In this document: in pieces, positions 51,122 through 60,602 of the stretch
Numbering within the stretch: the first letter of the stretch is position 1
Layout of the letters: every line of letters begins with the position of its first letter
Source: Oscillospiraceae bacterium
GTDB taxonomy: Bacteria > Bacillota > Clostridia > Saccharofermentanales > Saccharofermentanaceae
DNA length: 64,000 bases
Assembly: GCA_902775565.1 (NCBI GenBank)
Contig: CACYMP010000010.1
Location: 26,993 to 90,992, forward strand
Direction: 5' to 3'
Translations under genes and position numbers: made by a program
Notes under the pieces: model-generated
Told to the model about the DNA's origin: nothing
Database searches by the model: none
The model's input: the letters and a program-made list of their open reading frames with translations, nothing else

Positions 51122-52459
51122 ATGCTTAGACAGACAATAATCAGGAACGGCAAAGTCAGAGGACTGCCCGGAAACGATCCGAGGATCACGGTTTATAAAG
51201 GCATCCCGTTTGCACAACCCCCGATAGGTGATCTCAGATGGAAAGCGCCTCAGCCCTGCGAAGACTGGGAAGGTACTTTGGAAGCATATAACTTCGGACC
51301 GATCTCCGTTCAGGATCAGCCTGCGGTAGGAACAGACATCTACTGCAAGGAGTGGCACGTCGATCCCGATATTCCCATGAGCGAAGACTGTCTGTATCTT
51401 AATGTCTGGACTCCTGCCAAAACAACAGACGAGAAACTTCCTGTCCTTTTCTGGATATTCGGCGGCGGATTCCAGTGGGGTTACACAGCCGAGATGGAAT
51501 TCAACGGTGAGAGACTTGCACGCCGCGGCATTGTTGTCGTTAGCGTTAACTACAGACTTGCGGCTTTAGGCTTTTTATCTCACCCGGATCTCACGGCTGA
51601 ATCTCCGGATGCTCCCGCGAACTTCGGTCTTTTGGATCAGCAGGCCGGATTAAGATGGGTAAAAGAGAACATCGCAGCATTCGGCGGAGATCCTGACAAT
51701 ATTACAATTGCAGGCCAATCAGCCGGCGGCGGAAGTGTTCTGAGCCAGATAACAAACGAAGACAATTTCGGTCTCATCAAGGGCGCTGTCATCATGAGCG
51801 GCATGATCCGTTTCCCCGGCGATGGTGATGACATCCTCCTCCCTGTTACGCTTGAAAAAGCCGAGGCAAAAGGCAAGGAGTTTTTAAACTTCCTCGGAGT
51901 AAACAGCATAGAAGAAGCACGCAAGCTCGATGCGTTCTTTATCAGGGACAAGTATGGTGAGTGGGCTCAGAACCACCCGAGATTTGCACCCGTTCAGGAC
52001 GGCGTAAACTTTAAGACGGATGCGCTTATAAGCTTTGAGGAAAACAAGATCAACGGTATTCCCGTAATGGCCGGATACACGACAGACGAATTCCTTTTCG
52101 ATGGTATCCATATCGTTGAGAAGTCAGTTAAGGAATCCTGTTCAAAAGCAGTAGCTTCAGGCGTTTCCGATCTTTATGTATATGAGTTCGGCACGGATAT
52201 CCCGGGCGAGGACAACCCCGGCAACTTCCATTCTGTCGATCTGTGGTTCTGGTTCGATAATGTCATCAAGTGCTGGAGACCTATGCGCGGAAGACATTTC
52301 GACTTAGCAAGACAGATGAGCAATTATCTGGCAAGCTTCGTTAAGACGCACAACCCCAACTGTTTGGATAATGACGGTTCGGAAATGCCTTTGTGGAAGC
52401 CTTACGGCAATGAAGGCAATCTGATGAAGTTCACTTCGGAAGGAGCGGTATCCTCTTAA
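51122..52459 (+). CDS. type B carboxylesterase, cytoplasmic
   Basis: The 445-residue protein belongs to the carboxylesterase type B (alpha/beta hydrolase) family. It shows the oxyanion region F-G-G-G-F near 115, E-D-C-L-Y-L-N-V-W near 88, and the nucleophile in G-Q-S-A-G-G near 200; a histidine in F-H-S-V near 364 may complete the triad. No signal peptide is present. In this locus it probably removes acetyl, feruloyl or other acyl groups from imported hemicellulose fragments. GGAGGAATAAC before the ATG lies in the GH43 stop region. Its TAA stop overlaps the TAA stop of the convergent YesL gene. Confidence 0.9.
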   Translation: MLRQTIIRNGKVRGLPGNDPRITVYKGIPFAQPPIGDLRWKAPQPCEDWEGTLEAYNFGPISVQDQPAVGTDIYCKEWHVDPDIPMSEDCLYLNVWTPAKTTDEKLPVLFWIFGGGFQWGYTAEMEFNGERLARRGIVVVSVNYRLAALGFLSHPDLTAESPDAPANFGLLDQQAGLRWVKENIAAFGGDPDNITIAGQSAGGGSVLSQITNEDNFGLIKGAVIMSGMIRFPGDGDDILLPVTLEKAEAKGKEFLNFLGVNSIEEARKLDAFFIRDKYGEWAQNHPRFAPVQDGVNFKTDALISFEENKINGIPVMAGYTTDEFLFDGIHIVEKSVKESCSKAVASGVSDLYVYEFGTDIPGEDNPGNFHSVDLWFWFDNVIKCWRPMRGRHFDLARQMSNYLASFVKTHNPNCLDNDGSEMPLWKPYGNEGNLMKFTSEGAVSS

Positions 52460-53232
52460 GATCCGCTCTTCTCCTCTTCTTCACCGTCGTCTTCATCAGC
52501 ATCATCAGCGATATCTTCATCGGTGACATCCAAGTCCGGTTCTTCAGGGTCTTCCCCGGAACCGGATTCTTCTTTTCTGTAATTGTCAGGCGCTATCTTA
52601 TTGCCGTTACGGTCGATTCCGTCGAGCTTGTCGAATACAGGCATATGAAGGCACGCACAGACATACCATGGAAAAGAAATGCCGAATGCGACAAGCAGCG
52701 GGATGAATCTGTAATCGAAAAAGATAAGGACTCCGAGTCCGATAAACAATGCCTGAACGGCGAGCATGATGATCGATCTTATTGGATGAACGATCAGAAG
52801 TATCCCGGCGTTCTTGAATATATCTTTTGTTTTATTGATATAGTGTGCCTGCAGCGGAAAGATATAGAGCATAAAAGCATATACAAGGACAAATAAAACG
52901 GCAGCTGCGGTCTTCATCGCTTCAGAAACGGATGTGCCTATCTGTCTTGAATAATAGAAATTATAGGCAAGAGCGCTTTCGATAACGAGTATGATCAGCC
53001 AGATAACGGTAGCCTGTTTGAAATTCCTTCCGAAAGCCTTGAAAAACTCTCTGGTAACCAATACGTCTTCGTTATGAAGGATCTTATAGATAACCGTCTC
53101 CATCGCGCTCAAAGAAGCTCCGAACGTAAAGACCGGAATGCTGCAGATCAATACCAGTATGTTAAGCCAGATCAAATCTGCCGCTCTGGTAAGCAGCTGC
53201 ATCAAAGGACTGTCATATCTGAATATATTCAT
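52456..53232 (-). CDS. YesL-type DUF624 membrane protein
   Basis: The 258-residue protein has about five TM segments in the first 185 residues and an acidic C-terminal tail of about 50 residues. DUF624/YesL proteins are found beside YesMN two-component systems and sugar ABC transporters; their role is not established. GGGAG precedes the ATG. It lies downstream of the permease genes, separated by a hairpin, and converges on the esterase gene with a 4-base overlap of stop codons. Confidence 0.88.
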   Translation of the reverse strand: MNIFRYDSPLMQLLTRAADLIWLNILVLICSIPVFTFGASLSAMETVIYKILHNEDVLVTREFFKAFGRNFKQATVIWLIILVIESALAYNFYYSRQIGTSVSEAMKTAAAVLFVLVYAFMLYIFPLQAHYINKTKDIFKNAGILLIVHPIRSIIMLAVQALFIGLGVLIFFDYRFIPLLVAFGISFPWYVCACLHMPVFDKLDGIDRNGNKIAPDNYRKEESGSGEDPEEPDLDVTDEDIADDADEDDGEEEEKSGS

Positions 53233-53301
53233 GGAAAACTCCCGCTTAAAAACTAACGATAATAATACATTAAAGATGCTTTTTTATCTATCCTTTTAAA
53301 T

Positions 53302-53333
53302 GTTTCAGGCGTCCCTTGCGGGGCGCCTGAAAC
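53302..53333 (-). terminator. hairpin after the ABC permease genes
   Basis: GTTTCAGGCG and CGCCTGAAAC form a 10-bp stem with inner CCC/GGG pairs and a four-base loop. The minus-strand tail is only ATTTAAAAGG, so termination may be partial and allow read-through into YesL. Confidence 0.65.
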
Positions 53334-53363
53334 ATAAACCGTTGAAACACAAAGGACGTTATT

Positions 53364-54251
53364 TTATTCCTTAACACCGCCGATCGTGAGACCGGTAACG
53401 AAGTACCTTTGAAGGAACGGGTAGATACAGATGATCGGCAACATCGTAAGGATGGTGGCCGCGGCTCTGATCGAGTTAGGCGTTATCGTCGTACCGCCGT
53501 TCTTGAGGCCTTCAACTGAACCTGCAGACTTCATTGCCGTCTGGAGCTGCTTCATGAGCTCATACTGAAGAACTGTGAGGTTGTCACGCATCTTGTTGTA
53601 GAGCATTGCGTCGAACCATGCGTTCCACTGATAGACTGCAACGAAGAGAGCGATAGTAGCATAAACAGGCTTACACAGAGGCGAGATGATGCTGTAGAAG
53701 ATCTTGAAATAACCTGCACCGTCGATCTGTGCCGATTCCTCGAGAGATTCCGGAATACCATTCATGTAGTTACGGATAACGAGCATATTAAATGCGCTGA
53801 CCGCACCGGGAATGATGTAAACCAGGAAGTTATTGATAAGGTGCAGCTTCTGGAATGTGATGTATGTAGGGATAAGACCGCCGTTGACATACATGGTGAT
53901 AACCCAGAAAAGTGAGAAACTCTTCTTGAACAGGAATCTCTTTCTGCTGATGACATATGCGAGGATAGCATTGACAACGAGTGAGATCAGAGTTCCGAAT
54001 AATGTTCTTAATACAGTATTGACGGCACCGAATCTGTAACCCTCTTTTGCGAAAACTGCCTTGTAGTTATCGAGTGTAGGTGAATGCGGTATAAAGTGAA
54101 CTTTATGAACAAGCGCATCGAAACCGTCGTTGAAAGAGAGTGCCAAAGTGTTGATGATCGGGTAAAGCGTAACAGCTAGGAAGATTACCATGAAAATGAT
54201 CAGGAATACTTCGAAGATGATATCGCCGGGACCGTATTTTTTTAATTTCAT
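53364..54251 (-). CDS. carbohydrate ABC transporter permease (LplC/YtcP-like)
   Basis: This 295-residue permease has six TM segments and the EAA loop E-S-A-Q-I-D-G-A-G-Y-F near 185-200 that contacts the ATPase. The C terminus V-T-G-L-T-I-G-G-V-K-E is typical of the LplC/YtcP group linked to YesMN systems. GGAGG precedes the ATG. It pairs with the upstream permease. No ATP-binding subunit is encoded in the locus; such systems use a shared MsmK-type ATPase. Confidence 0.93.
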   Translation of the reverse strand: MKLKKYGPGDIIFEVFLIIFMVIFLAVTLYPIINTLALSFNDGFDALVHKVHFIPHSPTLDNYKAVFAKEGYRFGAVNTVLRTLFGTLISLVVNAILAYVISRKRFLFKKSFSLFWVITMYVNGGLIPTYITFQKLHLINNFLVYIIPGAVSAFNMLVIRNYMNGIPESLEESAQIDGAGYFKIFYSIISPLCKPVYATIALFVAVYQWNAWFDAMLYNKMRDNLTVLQYELMKQLQTAMKSAGSVEGLKNGGTTITPNSIRAAATILTMLPIICIYPFLQRYFVTGLTIGGVKE

Positions 54252-54266
54252 AAGACAACTCCCTCC

Positions 54267-55220
54267 TTAGAATAACCGTTCGTCACCGGTCTTCTTGGCA
54301 ATAAAGTTACCAAGGCAAACAAGTATGAGTGCAATAACACTCTTGAAGATACCTGCTGCAGTACCGAGAGAGAAGTCAAACTGAGAAATACCCCAGTCAA
54401 GAATGAATACGTCAAGGATCTTGGAAACATCAGAGATAACGTCATTACCGAGGATGTACTGAAGTTCGAAACCTGCGTTAAGAACGTTACCGATATTGAT
54501 GAGCAAGAGGATCATTATGGTCGGACGCAGAGAAGGAAGTGTGATATACCACATCTTCTGGAATCTTGATGCGCCGTCCATGTCTGCTGCTTCATAGAGT
54601 GAAGGATCGATGGCTGTGATAGCTGCGAGATAGATGATGGCGTTCCATCCGGTCTCTTTCCATACGTTCGTAAACGCAACTATCCACCAGAAATATCCTT
54701 TGACCGCGAAGAAATCTATTGCTGTCTCATTTCCGCAAACATTCATAAGGAACTCGTTGACGATACCGTCAGCAGAAAGAACCTCACGTACGATAGCCGT
54801 AACGATGATCCATGAAAGGAAGTGAGGCATGTAAGAAACCGTCTGAATGAATTTCTTAGCGATGAAGATCCTGACTTCATTAAGGAGCAAAGCGAAAGCT
54901 ATAGCAGTTACAAAGTGGAATACGAGATTGATAACGCCCATCGCCAGCGTATTTCTGAACGCCAGATAGAACGTTTTGTTTTCGAATAATTTTTTGAACT
55001 TTTCCAGTCCGATCCACTGAGAGCCGAAGAAGCCCTTGGCCGGCTTATAGTCCTGAAAAGCTGTTATCCATCCAATAACAGGAATATAGTAGAAAATGAT
55101 TCCGTATATAAGAAGCAGAGCTGAGGATATAAGAAGGAATGGCTGTCTCTTGGCTTCGTCCAAGAATTTAACTTTCTTGTGAGCCTGAAGATCCTCAGGT
55201 TTGATTGTATTACTTGCCAT
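54267..55220 (-). CDS. carbohydrate ABC transporter permease (LplB/YteP-like)
   Basis: The 317-residue partner permease has six TM segments, an EAA loop E-A-A-D-M-D-G-A-S near 213-222, and the family phrase N-A-G-F-E-L/Q. AGAGG precedes the ATG. It follows the solute-binding protein gene by 145 bases, with a hairpin between, and precedes the second permease by 15 bases. Confidence 0.93.
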   Translation of the reverse strand: MASNTIKPEDLQAHKKVKFLDEAKRQPFLLISSALLLIYGIIFYYIPVIGWITAFQDYKPAKGFFGSQWIGLEKFKKLFENKTFYLAFRNTLAMGVINLVFHFVTAIAFALLLNEVRIFIAKKFIQTVSYMPHFLSWIIVTAIVREVLSADGIVNEFLMNVCGNETAIDFFAVKGYFWWIVAFTNVWKETGWNAIIYLAAITAIDPSLYEAADMDGASRFQKMWYITLPSLRPTIMILLLINIGNVLNAGFELQYILGNDVISDVSKILDVFILDWGISQFDFSLGTAAGIFKSVIALILVCLGNFIAKKTGDERLF

Positions 55221-55278
55221 AGAAAACCTCTAAAAGGGGATTTTGAGTCTGTTTTTGAGCGATTTTTAGAAAGAATAA

Positions 55279-55307
55279 GCGGCCATCGACCTTAAGTCTA
55301 TGGCCGC
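55279..55307 (-). terminator. intra-operon hairpin after the solute-binding protein gene
   Basis: GCGGCCAT and ATGGCCGC form an 8-bp stem with an inner GAC/GTC stem. The minus-strand tail TTATTCTTTC is weakly T-rich. Such partial terminators or processing sites after solute-binding protein genes raise its level relative to the permeases. Confidence 0.65.
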
Positions 55308-55365
55308 CTACCCTGTTTAAATTACTGATAATATCGCTTTAGCGACAATTAAAAGTGATTACTGA

Positions 55366-57075
55366 TTACTTCTTGGTAGCTGCTTCGTAAGCTGCAATAC
55401 GCTTATCGAGCTCCTGCTGCATCTCAGCGACGAAGTCCTCAGGCTTGCATGCTGCATAAGCCTTCATGTACTCATCCCAAGTCTTATCGAAGTCCTTAGC
55501 CATAACTACCTTAGGAAGCCAAGCGTGCTTGCACTCGCCCATCTTTGTCCATGCGGTACCACCGGCTGTATCGGTCTTCATGTTGTTGGAGTAAGAATAC
55601 ATAGGATACCAAGGACCAGCCTTATTGACAGAACCGAGGATATCGATGTATGTGTTAGCACCATAAGCCTCGAATACCTTCTTTACGGGCTCAGGGAGTG
55701 AATCCTTGAACTCAGAAGGCTGCTCAGCAGGCATCATAGCGTTCTTACCGTCTCTGGATGTACCAGACCACTGAGGGAAGTAAGAATATGTGCAGAGGTG
55801 CTTTGTCTTGTAGTTAGGATCAGCTGCGTTCTTGCGCTGCTCTTCTGTTCTGTAGTACAGACCATTCTCGTCAACCTTGTAGTCAACGTCCTTAACGCCC
55901 CAGAAACGGAGGTCATGGATTTCCTGAGAAAGGAGGTCGTTGATGAACTTGAATGCGCCTTCAACGTCCTTGCAGTCCTTTGTGATAGCGATACCGGAAG
56001 AAACATTGAGTGTACCGCCGGATGTATACCACTGGTTCTCCATACCCTTATCGATCGTAAGACCGAGAGGAATGTAGTTGTAACCGTACTTCTCTGTATC
56101 CTGTGTCTTGAATACGTCGTTTACAGTGTAAGCGAAATCCCACCACTGGTCGCACATACCGAGGACAACACCTGTAGAAAGCTTGGAGATGTACTCATCG
56201 TATGTCTGTGTGAAAGCGCCTGTATCAACAACACCCTTCTGATACTCTTCGTTCAGCTTCTTGAAATATCTCTTAGCTGTAGGAGTTGTGTTGTAGTCCA
56301 TGATCTTCTTTGTGTTAACGTCGACCATGCAGGAACCGTCGTTCGGATAACCATCGAGGAACTGAGGAGCGTTCTCGAGGCAGAAATAACGCCAGTCTTC
56401 GCAGAGCATTGTGTAAGGAATGTTCTTCTTACCGTCGTGTGTTGTAGGGTTAGCTGCATTGTATTCTTCGAGAACCTTGAAGTAATCGTCGAGTGTCTCG
56501 ATCTTAGGATACTTAGCCCACTCAAGAACTCTTGCCTGGATCCAGAAAGCCTCACCGTTCTGTGTGGTGGTCTTGTCTGCGCCATAGATGTTCTCGAACG
56601 GATTCATCCAGTAGATCTTACCATCGGACTGTCTGAACTGGCTCCACTCATAATCAGAGAAGAATTCCTTGATGTTCGGATACTTGTCGATGTAGTCATC
56701 CCAAGCGATGAGAGCGCCAGCCTCATACAGAGCCTTCATAGCGTCGCCGCCGTTGATGAAATCGGGATACTCACCGGAAGCGATGAATACGCCGACAGCT
56801 TCAGATGCCTGCTGACCAGCCAGCCAAGTCTCGTTGCACTTTGCGCCGATCTTCTCTGTGATGATCTTCTGGATCTCGTTGTCCTTGTTGATCTCGGTAG
56901 TAGCGGGTACTGCGAAGAATGCGCTGAACTCCTTGACCTGTGCGGGAGCTGCACCGGATGTCTCACCGGATGCTGCTGTGCCTGTAGTAGCGCCAGGTGT
57001 CTTTGTGCAGCCTGCCATAGCAGAAACTGACATCAAAGAAGCCAATGCGACTGCTGCAATTTTTGTCTTCTTCAT
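55366..57075 (-). CDS. extracellular sugar-binding lipoprotein (LipO/LplA-like)
   Basis: The 569-residue protein is the substrate-binding lipoprotein of the ABC importer. It has a signal peptide with lipobox M-A-G-C (Cys23), a Gly/Thr/Ala/Ser linker, and a large bilobal binding domain. The long size (about 550 residues) marks the LipO/YtcQ group that binds larger oligosaccharides. GGAAGG precedes the ATG and abuts a long inverted repeat. The ligand is likely an arabinose- or xylose-containing oligosaccharide, from the neighbouring enzymes. Confidence 0.92.
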   Translation of the reverse strand: MKKTKIAAVALASLMSVSAMAGCTKTPGATTGTAASGETSGAAPAQVKEFSAFFAVPATTEINKDNEIQKIITEKIGAKCNETWLAGQQASEAVGVFIASGEYPDFINGGDAMKALYEAGALIAWDDYIDKYPNIKEFFSDYEWSQFRQSDGKIYWMNPFENIYGADKTTTQNGEAFWIQARVLEWAKYPKIETLDDYFKVLEEYNAANPTTHDGKKNIPYTMLCEDWRYFCLENAPQFLDGYPNDGSCMVDVNTKKIMDYNTTPTAKRYFKKLNEEYQKGVVDTGAFTQTYDEYISKLSTGVVLGMCDQWWDFAYTVNDVFKTQDTEKYGYNYIPLGLTIDKGMENQWYTSGGTLNVSSGIAITKDCKDVEGAFKFINDLLSQEIHDLRFWGVKDVDYKVDENGLYYRTEEQRKNAADPNYKTKHLCTYSYFPQWSGTSRDGKNAMMPAEQPSEFKDSLPEPVKKVFEAYGANTYIDILGSVNKAGPWYPMYSYSNNMKTDTAGGTAWTKMGECKHAWLPKVVMAKDFDKTWDEYMKAYAACKPEDFVAEMQQELDKRIAAYEAATKK

Positions 57076-57087
57076 AATTGGACCTTC

Positions 57088-57182
57088 CTTTCTATATTTT
57101 GTCCGTTGTAGTGATTATACAGAGTTGCTTTTGTGTAAAGCTCCGACAAATTCAAGTCAGACTCCCGACAAAATATAGAAAG
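57088..57182 (-). promoter_or_regulatory. solute-binding protein promoter inside a 16-bp inverted repeat
   Basis: A perfect 16-bp inverted repeat, CTTTCTATATTTTGTC at 57088-57103 and its complement at 57167-57182, surrounds TATAAT (57119-57114, minus). The predicted start is near 57107. TTTGTCGG occurs on the minus strand at 57150-57143 and 57172-57165, 22 bp apart, which fits an AraC-type activator dimer on one DNA face at about -36 and -58. The -35 is poor, as expected for an activated promoter. Confidence 0.65.
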
Positions 57183-57190
57183 TTGCACAA

Positions 57191-58777
57191 TTAAATGTTC
57201 CGTCTGTACTTTGTCGGGGTACAGCCGTTTATCTCAATAAACTTGGAAACAAAGTAATCTATGTCCTTATAACCGACTTCGGCAGCAATATCTGCAACTT
57301 TCCGGTCACTCTTGAGGAGCATTTCGGCAGCGGCATTGATCCTGCAGTTATTCAGGTAATCTTTAAAAGATATACCGTATTTTTTATGGAAGAGCTGTCC
57401 CAGATAAGAGCTGTTGATGTAGTACATCTTACCAAGATCTCTTAATGTAAGGTTCTCTGCGTAGTGTTCCTGGATATATCTTTCAACGTCTTTTAAGCCT
57501 CTGTGGCCGGAATTCTTCTTAAGCTGGGTAAGGTAATCCGAATATTCAAGCGCGAAATTCTTGAAATGCTCCTTGAAATTCTTTCCGGGCACAAAAACGT
57601 CATCGCTTATATATAGAAGTATATTATCCTGTTCTACTGTCTCATCTATCTCTACGGCAAGATGGATCATCCTGAACAGGAAATAATTGACATTAAGATT
57701 AAGGAATCTGTTGAAGTGTGCGTTTTCCATATTCTCGAAAAGCTTGTCAACGCACTCGCATATCTCGTCATGATCGTGCTTGATGACCGCATTGACCAGA
57801 TCGTCCGCTGCGTCCTTATGGATCATCATCTTAGCCTGCGAATGCGGAACATACATTTCGTCATCGTAGGAATAGACTCCTCCGCCCTTCTGGAAGCTCC
57901 TGAAATAGCGGAGCTCGCATGCAGCGGAATATGAGGTGGCGAGTTTTTCAGTCTCGCTGACAGTCCTTCCGACAAGAAGAACGACTTCGATCGGGATATT
58001 CCTCATCGCGGCTTTCCTGAACTCCTCCAGGTATTCACGGTCCGTCTTTCCCGCTTCTTTAGCCATTTCCGAGCAGTAAAGGAATCCTATCTCGTAATCT
58101 TCCTCAAAGCCCTCGGCTTCCGGAAGCAAATGGTCACTGTATTTTCCAAGGTACTCACTGCAGTTCTCGATGATCTTCTTTTTGATCTCGGCGACTTCCT
58201 CGTCGGTCATTTCCTCGAGGCTCGCAACGTTTTCGAGCGTGATATGTATAAAATTCAAGTCCCCGCCTACAGCGAGATTCTCACACACATATTCGATCTG
58301 GTGCTGGTTGGATTTGCCGTTCAATATGGCAAGGATATACTGAACCAGGCAGGCGCGCCTTAATTTCTCGGTATGTTCCTGCATGACATTGTCGGCATCC
58401 TTTTTGACGCCGATCTTGCGAAGGAGGGTGACAAGCTGCTTCTGACTGACGGGTTTGAGCAGATAATCGACCACACCGAGCCTTAATGCTGTCTGCGCAT
58501 ACTCAAAATCGGAGAAACCGCTGAGTACCACAAAATCAGTATCGGCAGTGCCTTCCTCCTTGACCCTGCTGATAAGTTCAAGGCCGGTAAGTTCAGGCAT
58601 CCTGATATCAACGATAGCCAGGTCTATCTTTTGGCTTTTGATTATATTGTAAGCTTCAAGTCCGTTGGAAGCAGTGGCCGCGATCTCACAGCCGTACAGT
58701 TCCCAGTCGATAAGCATCTGCAGTCCCTTAAGGATGAAAGGTTCGTCATCAGCCAGTAGTATCTGTACTCTGCTCAT
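57191..58777 (-). CDS. YesN-type response regulator with AraC DNA-binding domain
   Basis: The 528-residue protein has a receiver domain (residues 1-125, phospho-acceptor D57 in V-D-I-R-M-P-E, acidic pocket D10-D11), a long middle region, and a C-terminal AraC helix-turn-helix domain (about 430-528). This is the YesN partner of YesM kinases and should activate the adjacent transporter. The ATG at 58777 with GGAGGAG is chosen over an upstream in-frame start. The gene starts 29 bases inside the kinase gene. Confidence 0.92.
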   Translation of the reverse strand: MSRVQILLADDEPFILKGLQMLIDWELYGCEIAATASNGLEAYNIIKSQKIDLAIVDIRMPELTGLELISRVKEEGTADTDFVVLSGFSDFEYAQTALRLGVVDYLLKPVSQKQLVTLLRKIGVKKDADNVMQEHTEKLRRACLVQYILAILNGKSNQHQIEYVCENLAVGGDLNFIHITLENVASLEEMTDEEVAEIKKKIIENCSEYLGKYSDHLLPEAEGFEEDYEIGFLYCSEMAKEAGKTDREYLEEFRKAAMRNIPIEVVLLVGRTVSETEKLATSYSAACELRYFRSFQKGGGVYSYDDEMYVPHSQAKMMIHKDAADDLVNAVIKHDHDEICECVDKLFENMENAHFNRFLNLNVNYFLFRMIHLAVEIDETVEQDNILLYISDDVFVPGKNFKEHFKNFALEYSDYLTQLKKNSGHRGLKDVERYIQEHYAENLTLRDLGKMYYINSSYLGQLFHKKYGISFKDYLNNCRINAAAEMLLKSDRKVADIAAEVGYKDIDYFVSKFIEINGCTPTKYRRNI

Positions 58778-60602
58778 TAGCTTCTCCTCCTTCATGCGGC
58801 TGAGATTCAAAGTGCTTCAGCGGCATCGTGATCTTTATATAAGTACCTATCTTCTCCTCACTCTCGAAAACGAATTCAACATCGTCTCCTGCAATAAGCT
58901 TGGTCCTGAGGCATGCATTGAGTATTCCTATATGCTTATTTCTCTTAAGGTCGGCAAATGTGCATTCGTTCATTCTCTTCTGCAGACGTTCCGCACTAGC
59001 GCTGTCCATGCCGGCGCCCGTATCCTCGACTTCAAGGATCAGTTTGTCACCGTTTGCATGGGCGTTGATCATGATAACTACTTCCCTGGTCTTTTTCTCC
59101 GCGCCGTGAACGCATGCGTTCTCAACAAATGTAGCCAGTGTCAGCTTCGGTATGGCTGCGTCGCTCACCTCATCCGTAACGTTAATCGAGAAAGTGAATC
59201 TCTCTCCGTATCTGTACTGCTGGAGCTTCAGATAGTTCTTGATGAAACCCATCTCCTTATGAAGCGGGATAACGTCCTGATTCCACTCGACAACGTCACG
59301 TTCAAGAGCGGCAAGACGCTCGATCATCGCGGCGGTCTCCTTCTCACCCTTTATAACGCTGTGCATCCTGAGGTTCTCAAGACAGTTGAACATGAAGTGA
59401 GGATTGATCTGCATACGCATCGCAAGGAGCTCCGCCTGCTGCTTCTCGATCTCAGTCTCCTGATAAACGAGCTTATCGTCATATATCGTCTTGATAAGCT
59501 TCCTGTTCCTCACAACGAGGTCGTTGTAGCTGTTCATAAGGTGAGCGATCTCATCGGTTCCTTCGACGTTATTTACCGTAACAAGAGCAACATTGTCAGT
59601 CCCGCTCTCGAAAACCTTATCGAGCTGCCAGAGCCTGTTGGTAAAGGATTTGTTTATAAGCCTCACCAAAAGAAGCGGAAGAAGGATGTTGATCGTAAGG
59701 AGCAGAATGACCAGCGGAACATGATTCTTAAGCGCGCTTGATACGACGTTGCTGTTCTCGGGAAATACCAGGATCGTATATGTCTTTCCCAGATACGAAA
59801 AATTGGTGGTATAACCGGCCCTTTTCCTGTCAGCTTCATTGACAGATGAATAAGGGCTGTAGATGTTCGTCTGACCGTCTGTTGAGATAACGATCTTGTC
59901 ACCGTCGCAGATATAAGCGAGCATGCCGTATTTCTTTGACGAGAAGTTAGTCATGATCAAAGGATAGTCGAGATTGATGACAAGCATCTTCTTGACGTAC
60001 GGGTTCTTCTGATAATCAAGCCACCTGACAAGCTTTAACTGCTTTGTCTTCGTCTGTACGGAACCGCCCTCATCATCACCCATAAAATAGAATACGAGCT
60101 GTGTCTTCTGATCGTTTGATATGAATTCCCTGTACCAGTTGGTGTCCGTTACGGAATCTAAAGTAAATACGTTACCGCCCGAGACCAGGGTGTTATTGTC
60201 GGCGACAAATACGAGTCTTGATACGTTAGGCAGATAGAAAGCGGAATAGCCGTTATTGTGTATGAATTCAAAGTACTGCGAATAGAAATCTGCATTATCC
60301 GTAAATCCGGTATCGAGGAATTTATAGATCGCCGAATCAACATAAAGGTTGTTGGATACGTCTGCTGCGGTCTTTACCGATGCGATGAAGTCAGCAGAAA
60401 CGTTGGTCGCAACATTCCTCATCTCCTCATTGAACTGGCTCCTCTCGTTCGAGATGATCATCGTGAGGATAACGCCGTCGGTCAGCAGCAACGGGAAAAC
60501 AACGCAAAAGATATACAGAAGCACGAGCTTCCTGTTGAGGGTCAGGTTATTAAGCAGCCTGACTACCTTTTCCTCGAGTTTATTTTTCCTGATGCTGATC
60601 AT
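58749..60602 (-). CDS. YesM-type sensor histidine kinase
   Basis: The 617-residue membrane kinase has two TM helices (about 27-48 and 300-320) flanking an extracellular dCache-like sensor, a HAMP-like region, a His_kinase domain with phospho-acceptor His in I-N-P-H-F-M-F-N near 402, and an ATPase domain with N-A-C-V-H-G and D-T-G-A-G-M. It senses a carbohydrate signal and phosphorylates the YesN protein. It has no Shine-Dalgarno; the ATG at 60602 fits the leaderless module. Confidence 0.93.
   Translation of the reverse strand: MISIRKNKLEEKVVRLLNNLTLNRKLVLLYIFCVVFPLLLTDGVILTMIISNERSQFNEEMRNVATNVSADFIASVKTAADVSNNLYVDSAIYKFLDTGFTDNADFYSQYFEFIHNNGYSAFYLPNVSRLVFVADNNTLVSGGNVFTLDSVTDTNWYREFISNDQKTQLVFYFMGDDEGGSVQTKTKQLKLVRWLDYQKNPYVKKMLVINLDYPLIMTNFSSKKYGMLAYICDGDKIVISTDGQTNIYSPYSSVNEADRKRAGYTTNFSYLGKTYTILVFPENSNVVSSALKNHVPLVILLLTINILLPLLLVRLINKSFTNRLWQLDKVFESGTDNVALVTVNNVEGTDEIAHLMNSYNDLVVRNRKLIKTIYDDKLVYQETEIEKQQAELLAMRMQINPHFMFNCLENLRMHSVIKGEKETAAMIERLAALERDVVEWNQDVIPLHKEMGFIKNYLKLQQYRYGERFTFSINVTDEVSDAAIPKLTLATFVENACVHGAEKKTREVVIMINAHANGDKLILEVEDTGAGMDSASAERLQKRMNECTFADLKRNKHIGILNACLRTKLIAGDDVEFVFESEEKIGTYIKITMPLKHFESQPHEGGEANEQSTDTTG

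Noticed and set aside
55798..57030. A 410-codon open frame on the plus strand across the sugar-binding protein gene
   Set aside because: It is antisense to a clear lipoprotein with signal peptide, Shine-Dalgarno and family length; the antisense translation is Leu/Val/Cys-rich with no motif and no ribosome binding site.
58665..59741. A 358-codon plus-strand frame opposite the YesM and YesN genes
   Set aside because: Antisense to conserved kinase and receiver motifs; no ribosome binding site and no domain.
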